In this document: one piece after another, positions 1 to 5,363 of the stretch
Numbering within the stretch: the stretch's first letter is position 1
Layout of the letters: the number at the start of each line of letters is the position of its first letter
Assembly (NCBI GenBank): GCA_947465275.1
Contig: CANIAI010000190.1
Span: 1-5,363 of the forward strand
DNA length: 5,363 bases
Direction of reading: 5' to 3'
Origin: Acidobacteriota bacterium
GTDB taxonomy: Bacteria; Acidobacteriota; Vicinamibacteria; Vicinamibacterales; UBA2999
Program-made: the position numbers and the translations under genes
Notes under the pieces: model-generated
What the model was told of the DNA's origin: nothing
Seen by the model: the letters and a program-made list of their open reading frames with translations, nothing else
Database searches by the model: none

Positions 1-234
1 TACGTCGTCACGATCACCGGACCGGTGCCGGCGGCGACGGTGCGCGCCTTCTCGACCAGCGCGCCGGCCGACAACCGGTTCGAGTACGACGCGTTCTCGA
101 ACACCTGGCGGCTGAACGTGCGCGCCGTCGAGCCGACCGGCGCGCCGCTGGCGGCGGGCGCCTACAACGTGCTGATCACCCCGACCCTGGCAGGCTTCGG
201 GCCGAGCCCGCTGTTCCAGATGGTGGTGAGGTAA
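1..234 (+). CDS. C-terminal end of a probable secreted beta-domain protein (partial)
   Basis: The reading frame is open from the first base and ends at TAA 232-234, so this is the last 77 codons of a gene that begins outside the window; an internal ATG at 25 is not a convincing start. The visible residues alternate hydrophobic and polar positions and are rich in Thr, Val, Pro and Gly, as in an extracellular beta-sandwich. The stretch FEYDAFSNTWRLNV, followed by a glycine-rich turn (AAGAYNV) and a closing LFQMVV strand, resembles the end of PxKF-type C-terminal domains of secreted bacterial proteins. That resemblance is from memory and weak. No catalytic motif is visible, and the function of the whole protein cannot be told from this piece. 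It converges on the kinase gene, with a hairpin between them. Coding status is fairly sure; the family is not. Confidence 0.7.
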   Translation, partial: YVVTITGPVPAATVRAFSTSAPADNRFEYDAFSNTWRLNVRAVEPTGAPLAAGAYNVLITPTLAGFGPSPLFQMVVR

Positions 235-242
235 GGCTGTGC

Positions 243-262
243 GGCGGGGCGAAGGCCCCGCC
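243..262. terminator. Perfect GC-rich hairpin between convergent genes
   Basis: An 8-bp perfect inverted repeat, GGCGGGGC (243-250) and GCCCCGCC (255-262), encloses a 4-base GAAG loop. It fills most of the 31-bp gap between the TAA of the left gene (232-234) and the stop of the kinase on the opposite strand (266-268). Its position and symmetry suit a bidirectional transcription terminator. No T-tract follows on either strand, so it is not a canonical intrinsic terminator; U-tract-poor hairpins are common at gene ends in GC-rich genomes. Confidence 0.6.
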
Positions 263-265
263 CGC

Positions 266-3200
266 CTAGCTGGCGCCGAGGGTGCGCAGCCGGGCGCGCG
301 CCTCGGTGACGCGCGGGTCTTCGCTCGATGTGCCGCGGAACACGAGGTACTGACGGTACGACTCGGCGGCGCCGCTGCTCTTCATCCCCTCGCGCACCTG
401 CGCCTGGAGGAAGTAGGCCTGCGGCAGGTACGCCCAGGTCGGCTCCTCGTCGACGAAGATCGCCAGCGCCTCGCCCCGGCGGGCGTTCAGGCAGAGGTCG
501 AACGCCGAATCGGCCTGGATGAAGGCGCCGGCGGCCAGCGACGCGCGGCCGAGATCGAGCTGGCCGATCCAGGTGCTGAACAGCGTGTTCGCCTCGCGCA
601 GAATCGCCATCGCCCCCCGCGCATCCCCCTTCTGCAGCGCGAGCACGCCTTCGAGGATGCGGCCGTACGCCCGCGGCTCGGCCGTGAACTCCCGGGCCAG
701 TCCCTCGATGATCGGCATCGCCTTCGCGGCGGCGTTTCCCTCGATGTAGATACGGCCCGCCAGGAAGCGGATCTTCACCGCGCTGCTGTGCCGGAGTGCC
801 TCGTCAGCCGCGGCGACGGCCTGGCGGGGACGCCGCCGCTCGAGCTCGGCGTTGGCGAGCGCGACCAGCTTCGCCGCCGCCGCGTCGCCGTTCATCGCGG
901 CGAGATCCGCATCCGCCCCGGCGCGAAGGATACGCACCGCCTCGGTGAAGCGGCCCTCGGCCGCCGCCAGGTCGCCGAGCCCTGACGCCGAGAACGAGGC
1001 GCCGAGCGCACCCATGCCGCGCAGCTGCTCGTAGGTCTCGCGCGCCTGCCCGATCTGCCCCTGTCCGGTCTGGGCGAACGCGAGGGCGAGCTGCGCGTAG
1101 GCGTCGGGCCCCTTCACCGCGCGCGCCTCCTGCTCGGCCGTCAGGAAGTCACCCGCGTAGCCGGCGTAGAGCGCGAGGTTGTCGCGGAACAGCGGGTGGC
1201 TCGGGAGAATCTTCACCACCTCGCGGACTTCGTCCATCGCCCGGCGCATCTGGCGCAGGTTGGACAGGCACAGGGCGAGCTGGTTGCGGCCGCCGACGTC
1301 GCTGGGGTAACGCGCGATCAGCTCCCCGAACTCCTTCACGCACTGCTCGTAGTCGCCCGTGGCCCAGTAGGAGTAGCCGCGCGTCTGGTAGCGCTCGCGC
1401 TCGGTCATTCCGTCGAGGTGCTTCAGCGCTTCCTGCATGTAGCGCTGGTTGTCGTCGAGGCGCCCCAGGTTCCTGGAGACGATCGCGAGGATCAGGTAGC
1501 CGATGCCGAACTTGGGATCGAGCTCCACCGCCTTGCTCGCGTTCAGCCGCGCCTCGTCGAAGCGGTTGCCCGACTGGGCTTCCATCGCGCGGGCGTAGTA
1601 GCGGACGACGTCGAGCGACGTGGTCGTGAGCGACCCCATCGCGAACTGCTGCGTCGATTCCGACGACTCGTCGCCGAGCGCGTTGCGGACGCGCGTGATC
1701 AGGCGCGTCACCGTGTCGAGCACCTGATCGTCGCCGGCCGCCCGGGCGTCGGCGCTGACGATCTCGGTATCAGCGACGGTCTGCTTCGCGGTGAGCGACA
1801 CGCGGTAGCCGGTCCCCTGCCGCTCGATGGCGCCCGAGAGGACGACCCCGAGCCCCTGCTGAACGGCGAGCTCGTGGGCGCCCTTCGCGTCGAGCGTCTC
1901 GCGCGGCTTCACGCCGAGGCCGCGCAGCGAGTTGCGGTCGTACGCCGTCACGAAGCCGGCGCCTTCGAGCGCGCGCTTGAGCATCGGCTCGAGCGTCCGG
2001 TCGAACGAGGCGTTGCCGGTCTGGTTGTCGAGATCGGCGATGAGCACCGACACCGGTTCGTGCACCGCGCCCGGGATGAACTGCCGCTGGTAGTAGACGA
2101 GTCCCGCGCCGATGCCCATGAGGGCGACGACGATCGCCACCAGCACCGGCATGCCGACCACGCGGCGCACGGGGAGCAAGGCGCCCGAGGCATCGAGTCG
2201 ATCGAGCGCCTGCGCGAGCGCCTCGGTACTCGGGAACCGCTTCTCGCGATCGGGCTCGAGGCAGCGCGCCACCAGCTCGCCAAGCGCCGCCGGCACCGCC
2301 GGCACCACCTTCTGGATCGGGTCGGGCGGCGCCTTCATGCGCGCCTGGAGTTCGGCGATGGCGCTCTCGGCATGGGTGGACCGGTGCCGGCCCGCCATCA
2401 TGTCGTACATGATCAGGCCGAGCGCGTAGATGTCGGCCCGCTGGTCGACGTCCTCACCGCGCGCCTGCTCGGGCGCCATGTACTGCACCGTGCCGACGAT
2501 AGCGCCGGCTGACGTTGCCTCGGCAAACCGCGTCGCCGCGGCGCGGAAGTCGACCGGCAGCGTGGCGACCATCTCGGTCAGCTCCGGCGGCCCGCCCGTC
2601 GAGCGGGCGATGCCGAAGTCCATGATCAGCGCCTCGCCGTCCTTGCGGATCATGATGTTGGCCGGCTTCAGGTCGCGATGGACGACACCGGCCGCATGCG
2701 CGGCGAGCAAGCCGCTCACGATCGACCGGGTGACCTCGAGCGACCGGGTGACGCCCAGCGTCCCCTCCTGCTTCAGCAGGGTCGACAGGTCGACGCCGTC
2801 GACGTACGACATCGTGATGTACTTGATGCCGTCGATGTCGCCGAGGTCGTGAATGCGCACGACGTTCTTGTGCGTCACCTGCCGGGCCAGCAGCAGCTCC
2901 CGCTTGAAGCGGCGCTCGATCGCGGCGGCGGCACTCGGGTCGGCCATCACCTCGGGGCGAATCACCTTGATCGCCACCGCCTCGCCGAGTTCCGTGTCCC
3001 ACGCGTGGTAGACGGCGCCCATGCCGCCTGCCCCGAGGGGGCGGATGATGTGATAGCGCGGCCCGAAGGGCTGACCCGGACGCAGCGGCCCGTCCGGGTC
3101 CGATGCCGCATTCGAGGCCGCATTGGATCCCGCATTGGATCCCGCATTGGATCCCGCATTGGATCCCGACGGCAGACTCGCGAGCGAGGTGGAGGTGGCG

Positions 3201-3400
3201 GCGGTGGTGTCGGTGCCCGGCTCGCGCAGGGCGGGCATGAGGCCGCCCGCGGTGCGGGGGCGCGCCGCCATCGTCAGTGCATCGTCGAAGAGCGGGTTCG
3301 CCTGGACGAACGTGGCGTACGGGTCTTCGATCCGGGCCGCGCAGGCCGGACACTGCGTCGCGGGCGGAGGCACGTCGGTGCCGCAGCGAGGGCACGTCAT
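266..3400 (-). CDS. Receptor-like Ser/Thr protein kinase with zinc ribbon and TPR tail
   Basis: A 1044-residue Hanks-type kinase that phosphorylates Ser/Thr on protein substrates from the inner membrane. Domains in order: a four-cysteine zinc ribbon (C3, C6, C17, C20); a low-complexity linker (about 45-110) with a GSNA repeat; a kinase domain (about 116-403); one membrane helix (about 414-437); a FlgO/TolB/CsgG-like alpha-beta domain (about 448-575); and TPR-like helical repeats (about 590-1035). Catalytic parts look complete: Gly loop GAGGMG (123-128), K145, alpha-C E168, HRDLKPAN (241-248; D243, N248), DFG (261-263) and APE (309-311). The DFG-to-APE stretch is about 20 residues longer than usual. 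The ATG is supported because the zinc ribbon begins at residue 2 and GGGA (3408-3411) lies 7 nt upstream. One helix puts the TPR region outside the cytoplasm, presumably as a sensor. It lies 68 bp downstream of the STAS gene. Substrates are unknown. Confidence 0.95.
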   Translation of the reverse strand: MTCPRCGTDVPPPATQCPACAARIEDPYATFVQANPLFDDALTMAARPRTAGGLMPALREPGTDTTAATSTSLASLPSGSNAGSNAGSNAGSNAASNAASDPDGPLRPGQPFGPRYHIIRPLGAGGMGAVYHAWDTELGEAVAIKVIRPEVMADPSAAAAIERRFKRELLLARQVTHKNVVRIHDLGDIDGIKYITMSYVDGVDLSTLLKQEGTLGVTRSLEVTRSIVSGLLAAHAAGVVHRDLKPANIMIRKDGEALIMDFGIARSTGGPPELTEMVATLPVDFRAAATRFAEATSAGAIVGTVQYMAPEQARGEDVDQRADIYALGLIMYDMMAGRHRSTHAESAIAELQARMKAPPDPIQKVVPAVPAALGELVARCLEPDREKRFPSTEALAQALDRLDASGALLPVRRVVGMPVLVAIVVALMGIGAGLVYYQRQFIPGAVHEPVSVLIADLDNQTGNASFDRTLEPMLKRALEGAGFVTAYDRNSLRGLGVKPRETLDAKGAHELAVQQGLGVVLSGAIERQGTGYRVSLTAKQTVADTEIVSADARAAGDDQVLDTVTRLITRVRNALGDESSESTQQFAMGSLTTTSLDVVRYYARAMEAQSGNRFDEARLNASKAVELDPKFGIGYLILAIVSRNLGRLDDNQRYMQEALKHLDGMTERERYQTRGYSYWATGDYEQCVKEFGELIARYPSDVGGRNQLALCLSNLRQMRRAMDEVREVVKILPSHPLFRDNLALYAGYAGDFLTAEQEARAVKGPDAYAQLALAFAQTGQGQIGQARETYEQLRGMGALGASFSASGLGDLAAAEGRFTEAVRILRAGADADLAAMNGDAAAAKLVALANAELERRRPRQAVAAADEALRHSSAVKIRFLAGRIYIEGNAAAKAMPIIEGLAREFTAEPRAYGRILEGVLALQKGDARGAMAILREANTLFSTWIGQLDLGRASLAAGAFIQADSAFDLCLNARRGEALAIFVDEEPTWAYLPQAYFLQAQVREGMKSSGAAESYRQYLVFRGTSSEDPRVTEARARLRTLGAS
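2090..2161 (-). other. Encodes the single transmembrane helix of the kinase
   Basis: Kinase residues 414-437 form an uninterrupted run of Val, Leu, Ile, Ala, Gly and Met, preceded by two arginines (412-413) and followed by YYQRQ. This is the only clear membrane span and sits directly after the kinase domain, the usual place in bacterial receptor kinases. The preceding arginines fit a cytoplasmic N-terminal side. Confidence 0.85.
3121..3168. repeat. Four perfect 12-bp tandem repeats in the kinase linker
   Basis: The unit CATTGGATCCCG occurs four times without a mismatch (3121-3132, 3133-3144, 3145-3156, 3157-3168). A diverged copy, CATTCGAGGCCG, lies next to it at 3109-3120. Read on the coding strand, the array gives repeated GSNA followed by ASNA in the linker between zinc ribbon and kinase domain. 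The unit length is a multiple of three, so gain or loss of copies would change linker length without breaking the frame. Exact identity, including third codon positions, points to recent expansion by slippage. Confidence 0.9.
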
Positions 3401-3468
3401 GCGGAAGTCCCGCTATCCTAGCACCCCGGGACACGGTTCGAGCCGTCAGGGGCCGAGGAGTCGCGCTT

Positions 3469-3816
3469 TCAGGCGGGCGCGCCGAAACTGCCGAGCGCCT
3501 GCGCTTCGTCCTCACAGACGGTGATCACGCTCAGGAGCCGGGCCGTGCGCAGCAGCGCGGCCAGGTGCGCGGACGGGTGCACCAGCCGAACCGCTCCGCC
3601 CTGCTTCTTCGCCGCGAGCACCACGTGCACCAGCGCGCCGAGACCGGCGCTGTCCACATACGCGAGCGCCGCCACGTCGAGCACCAGGTGCCGCACCCCC
3701 TGCCCGAGCAGCCCCAGGACGGTCGCCTTCAGCAGTTGCTCCCCGTCATCCAGCACCAGCCGTCCACCGAGCTGCAGCACCGTCGCCGGTCCCGCCATCC
3801 GTTCCGTGATCGTCAT
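3469..3816 (-). CDS. STAS-domain protein, anti-sigma factor antagonist type
   Basis: A 115-residue single STAS domain, the length expected for SpoIIAA/RsbV-like anti-anti-sigma proteins. The family hallmark is the loop DSAGLG at residues 55-60; S56 matches the serine phosphorylated in SpoIIAA-type proteins. It is preceded by the strand HLVLDVAALAYV and followed by a helix and the strand AVRLV. Known members bind an anti-sigma factor, or act as modules in larger signalling complexes, in a phosphorylation-dependent way. The frame can be extended to a TTG at 3858, but ATG 3816 is preferred: it begins directly at the first beta strand (MTITER) and has a GGGAGGG element at 3828-3834, whereas the TTG has no ribosome-binding site. 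The gene is codirectional with the kinase and probably in one operon with it. No anti-sigma or sigma factor gene is visible in the window. Confidence 0.88.
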   Translation of the reverse strand: MTITERMAGPATVLQLGGRLVLDDGEQLLKATVLGLLGQGVRHLVLDVAALAYVDSAGLGALVHVVLAAKKQGGAVRLVHPSAHLAALLRTARLLSVITVCEDEAQALGSFGAPA

Positions 3817-3827
3817 CGCGCGCGCCG

Positions 3828-3834
3828 CCCTCCC
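3828..3834 (-). promoter_or_regulatory. Ribosome binding site for the STAS gene
   Basis: On the minus strand GGGAGGG lies 11 nt before ATG 3816. The spacing is slightly long, but it is the only purine-rich Shine-Dalgarno-like element near either candidate start, and it favours the ATG over the upstream TTG at 3858. Confidence 0.5.
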
Positions 3835-4095
3835 GGACGTACCGGCTCGCGTCTTCAACTCATGTGCCGTTCAAAAACGTGGGCTGTTTCCCTGAATCGA
3901 CGTTGTTCGAAGGACGCGATCAGACATCTTCGTGCCGAGAAACGCGGCTGGACGACATTCGTGTCTGACGACGTCCTGCCCGTCGCCGGAATCGTTGGCG
4001 AACAGGGCACGTCGGCCCCTGCGCATGCCGGAACGGCGCTTGCTCAACCGTTCACGCGTCCGTTCGACGCACGCCCCCGGAGACGCACGAACCCT

Positions 4096-4099
4096 GGAG
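4096..4099 (+). promoter_or_regulatory. Ribosome binding site deciding the glutaminase start
   Basis: GGAG is followed by a 6-nt spacer and then GTG at 4106, which is ideal Shine-Dalgarno spacing. The next in-frame candidate, ATG 4130, has no comparable element, and ATG 3932 would add 58 residues unlike the family. This supports the GTG as initiation codon. Confidence 0.7.
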
Positions 4100-4105
4100 C
4101 CACCA

Positions 4106-5077
4106 GTGGAATCATCGCGAAAGCACGAGATGCAGGCGCTGGTCGAGGCCGCGCACGCCAAGTACGCCCCACACGCCACCGGCGATGTGGCGACCTACAT
4201 TCCTGAACTGAGCAAGGCAAACCCGGACCATTTTGGTATCTGCACCGTCACGAGCGACGGACGCGTGTTCGAGATGGGCGACTGTGACGTGCCGTTCACG
4301 ATCCAGTCGATCTCGAAGCCGTTCACCTTCGGCATGGCGATCGACGAACTCGGGCGGGACGCCGTGCTGGCGCACGTGGGCGTCGAGCCGAGCGGCGACG
4401 CCTTCAACGCGATCGAGCTGCAGAACGGCACCAACCTGCCGTTCAATCCGATGGTCAATGCGGGGGCGATCACCGTGTCGGCCCTCCTGCACAAGGCGCA
4501 TGGCCCGGCGGCGCTCGATGCCCTGCTCGAGCGCTTCAGCGCGCTCGCCGGACGCCGGCTGTCGATCGATCAGGCCGTCTACGAATCGGAGCGGCGCACC
4601 GGACACCGCAATCGCGCCATCGCGCACCTGCTGCTCAACTTCGGCGTGGTCCACGAACAGGCGGAAGCGGCGCTCGACCTCTACTTCCAGCAGTGCTCGA
4701 TTCTCGTCACCTGCCGCGACCTGGCCATGATGGCCGCGACGCTGTCGAACATGGGCCTGCACCCGGTGACCGGCGAGATGGTGCTGAGCGTCAACTCGAT
4801 CCGCGACGTGCTGTCGGTGATGTTCACCTGCGGGATGTACGACTACTCCGGCCAGTGGGCGTTCAGGGTGGGGGTGCCGGCGAAGAGCGGCGTCTCGGGA
4901 GGCGTGATGGCGGTGGTGAACCGGCAGATGGGCATCGCCACCTACTCACCGCGGCTCGACCGCTTCGGCAACAGCGTGCGGGGCGTCGAGACCTGCGCCG
5001 ACCTCGCGTCGCAGCTGGGGCTGCACGCGTTCGACTGCCTCAACATCGGGTCGGGCTTCCTCGACACGATTCTCTAG
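4106..5077 (+). CDS. glsA: Glutaminase (serine-dependent, GlsA family)
   Basis: Hydrolyses L-glutamine to L-glutamate and ammonia in the cytoplasm; in some bacteria this supports nitrogen use or acid tolerance. From GTG 4106 the protein has 323 residues, close to the roughly 305-310 usual for bacterial glutaminases and for the fold shared with serine beta-lactamases. The active-site S-x-x-K is seen as SISK (S68, K71) in FTIQSISKPF. Other substrate-pocket positions of the family are present: N118 in NPMVNAGAI, E162 in YESE, N169 in HRNRAI, Y193 in DLYFQQCS, Y245 in GMYDYSGQW and V263 in AKSGVSGG. All expected catalytic parts are present, so it should be active. It is a stand-alone catalytic domain with no STAS, cyclic-nucleotide-binding or ankyrin extension. 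It is divergent from the STAS-kinase pair and converges on the redoxin gene 20 bp downstream. ATG 4130 (315 residues) is the alternative start. Confidence 0.95.
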   Translation: MESSRKHEMQALVEAAHAKYAPHATGDVATYIPELSKANPDHFGICTVTSDGRVFEMGDCDVPFTIQSISKPFTFGMAIDELGRDAVLAHVGVEPSGDAFNAIELQNGTNLPFNPMVNAGAITVSALLHKAHGPAALDALLERFSALAGRRLSIDQAVYESERRTGHRNRAIAHLLLNFGVVHEQAEAALDLYFQQCSILVTCRDLAMMAATLSNMGLHPVTGEMVLSVNSIRDVLSVMFTCGMYDYSGQWAFRVGVPAKSGVSGGVMAVVNRQMGIATYSPRLDRFGNSVRGVETCADLASQLGLHAFDCLNIGSGFLDTIL

Positions 5078-5084
5078 GCGATCG

Positions 5085-5102
5085 CCGGACGACAGCGTCA
5101 GG
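5085..5102. terminator. Weak stem-loop between convergent genes
   Basis: CCGGACG (5085-5091) can pair with CGTCAGG (5096-5102) around a 4-base loop, with one mismatch. It overlaps the stop codon of the right-hand gene (5098-5100) and lies just after the glutaminase stop. A perfect palindrome, GGCGATCGCC, lies immediately before it at 5077-5086. There is no T-tract. Its place between converging genes is the main reason to consider it a terminator. Confidence 0.25.
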
Positions 5103-5363
5103 CCGTCAGGCGGCCCAGCATGAACTCGCGGATCGCCGGCACGCCGGTCACCGTGCGGCTGCCGATCGCGCCTGACGGGTCGATCAGCGTGGCGGCCGGC
5201 TTCATCGTCACCCCGAACGCCTCCGACACCGCGCCGTCCTCGTCGAGCAGGACGCGCGCGGTCGGCGGCAGCATCATCAGCTTCAGCTCCACCGCCTGCG
5301 CCGAGCCGCTGGCCACGACGGCAATGGTGACGGTCGAGGCGCCACGCTCCTGCCACGGGCCGA
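5098..5363 (-). CDS. C-terminal part of a thioredoxin/redoxin-like protein (partial)
   Basis: The frame is open through the right edge of the window, so the gene begins outside; the stop is TGA 5098-5100. About 88 residues are visible. A beta strand (STVTIAVVASG) is followed by a helix, then VLLDEDGAVSEAFGVTMKPAATLIDPSGAIGSRTVTGVPAI and a short terminal helix. This is the second half of a thioredoxin fold as found in AhpC/TSA-redoxin and TlpA/MauD-like proteins. The proline of MKPAATLID is the likely cis-proline next to the active site, and DPSGAIGSR is the turn before the last strand. The redox-active cysteine region would be further upstream and is not in the window, so activity and localisation (often periplasmic or membrane-anchored) cannot be judged. 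A GTG at 5316 is internal to the fold and is not the real start. Confidence 0.8.
   Translation of the reverse strand, partial: GPWQERGASTVTIAVVASGSAQAVELKLMMLPPTARVLLDEDGAVSEAFGVTMKPAATLIDPSGAIGSRTVTGVPAIREFMLGRLTA

Larger units (their letters stand above)
3817..4105. promoter_or_regulatory. Divergent intergenic control region
   Basis: These 289 bases separate the divergent STAS and glutaminase starts and hold no convincing gene. The open frames across it, including in-frame extensions of both neighbours, read as arginine-, proline- or serine-rich, non-family sequence. The part around 3852-3935 is visibly richer in A and T than the flanking genes (for example TTCAAAAACG and TGTTTCCCTGAATC), as expected of promoter DNA. 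Promoters for both transcripts should lie here. I could not find a -35/-10 pair with good consensus and spacing on either strand, so no exact promoter is called. A TTCGAA palindrome lies near 3916-3921, without further support as an operator. Confidence 0.5.

Noticed and set aside
1196..2512. A 438-codon open frame on the plus strand opposite the kinase
   Set aside because: It lies fully antisense to the well-supported kinase, and its translation is rich in Arg, His and Ala with no family motif. Long antisense frames are expected in GC-rich DNA.
3121..3168. The tandem array as a CRISPR or a regulatory iteron
   Set aside because: The units are contiguous with no spacers and lie inside a coding frame that they keep open as GSNA repeats.
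3415..3420. TAGGAT on the minus strand as a -10 element for the kinase
   Set aside because: It matches only four of six consensus bases, and no -35 element lies at a suitable distance; CTGACG is 23 bp away. A separate kinase promoter is possible but not supported.
3817..3858. A TTG start at 3858 adding 14 residues to the STAS protein
   Set aside because: There is no ribosome-binding site, and the added residues lie before the first strand of the domain. ATG 3816 fits the family length.
3932..4105. An N-terminal extension of the glutaminase starting at ATG 3932
   Set aside because: The extra 58 residues are Arg- and Pro-rich, do not resemble the family or a signal peptide, and the GTG at 4106 has an ideal ribosome-binding site.
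3277..4206. A 309-codon plus-strand frame across the STAS gene and the intergenic region
   Set aside because: It overlaps the STAS gene in antisense and the kinase and glutaminase starts, is very Arg-rich, and shows no recognisable domain.
5077..5086. The palindrome GGCGATCGCC at the glutaminase stop, resembling the HIP1 octamer GCGATCGC
   Set aside because: It is a single copy in GC-rich DNA and could arise by chance. It has no loop to make a terminator, and nothing else suggests a cyanobacterium.

Overview
The window is GC-rich DNA with dense, coherent coding on both strands, typical of a bacterial chromosome. The long receptor-like Hanks-type kinase (zinc ribbon, kinase, one membrane helix, TPR tail), its extended activation loop and the style of the small STAS protein recall Acidobacteriota, perhaps Vicinamibacteria. 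That placement is an inference from protein style; no marker gene is present. I see no mobile element, CRISPR array, tRNA or rRNA.

Layout from left to right: (1) the last 77 codons of a plus-strand gene whose end looks like a secreted beta-rich C-terminal domain; (2) a 31-bp gap filled by a perfect GC-rich hairpin, where that gene converges on (3) a 1044-residue minus-strand serine/threonine kinase; (4) 68 bp upstream of the kinase, on the same strand, a 115-residue STAS protein of the anti-sigma-factor-antagonist type; (5) a 289-bp divergent intergenic region; (6) a complete plus-strand glutaminase; (7) a 20-bp convergent gap; and (8) the C-terminal end of a minus-strand thioredoxin/redoxin-like protein that runs off the right edge.

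The STAS gene and the kinase are probably co-transcribed and could form a signalling pair: a membrane kinase that senses outside the cytoplasm and a small phosphorylatable switch protein. The glutaminase (glutamine to glutamate plus ammonia) is divergent from this pair and may share its control region. STAS domains are found fused to some bacterial glutaminases, so having the two as separate neighbours is suggestive. Nothing here amounts to a clearly new system. The points most worth checking are the STAS-kinase pair, the STAS-glutaminase neighbourhood, a perfect 12-bp tandem repeat in the kinase linker, and the kinase's long activation loop.
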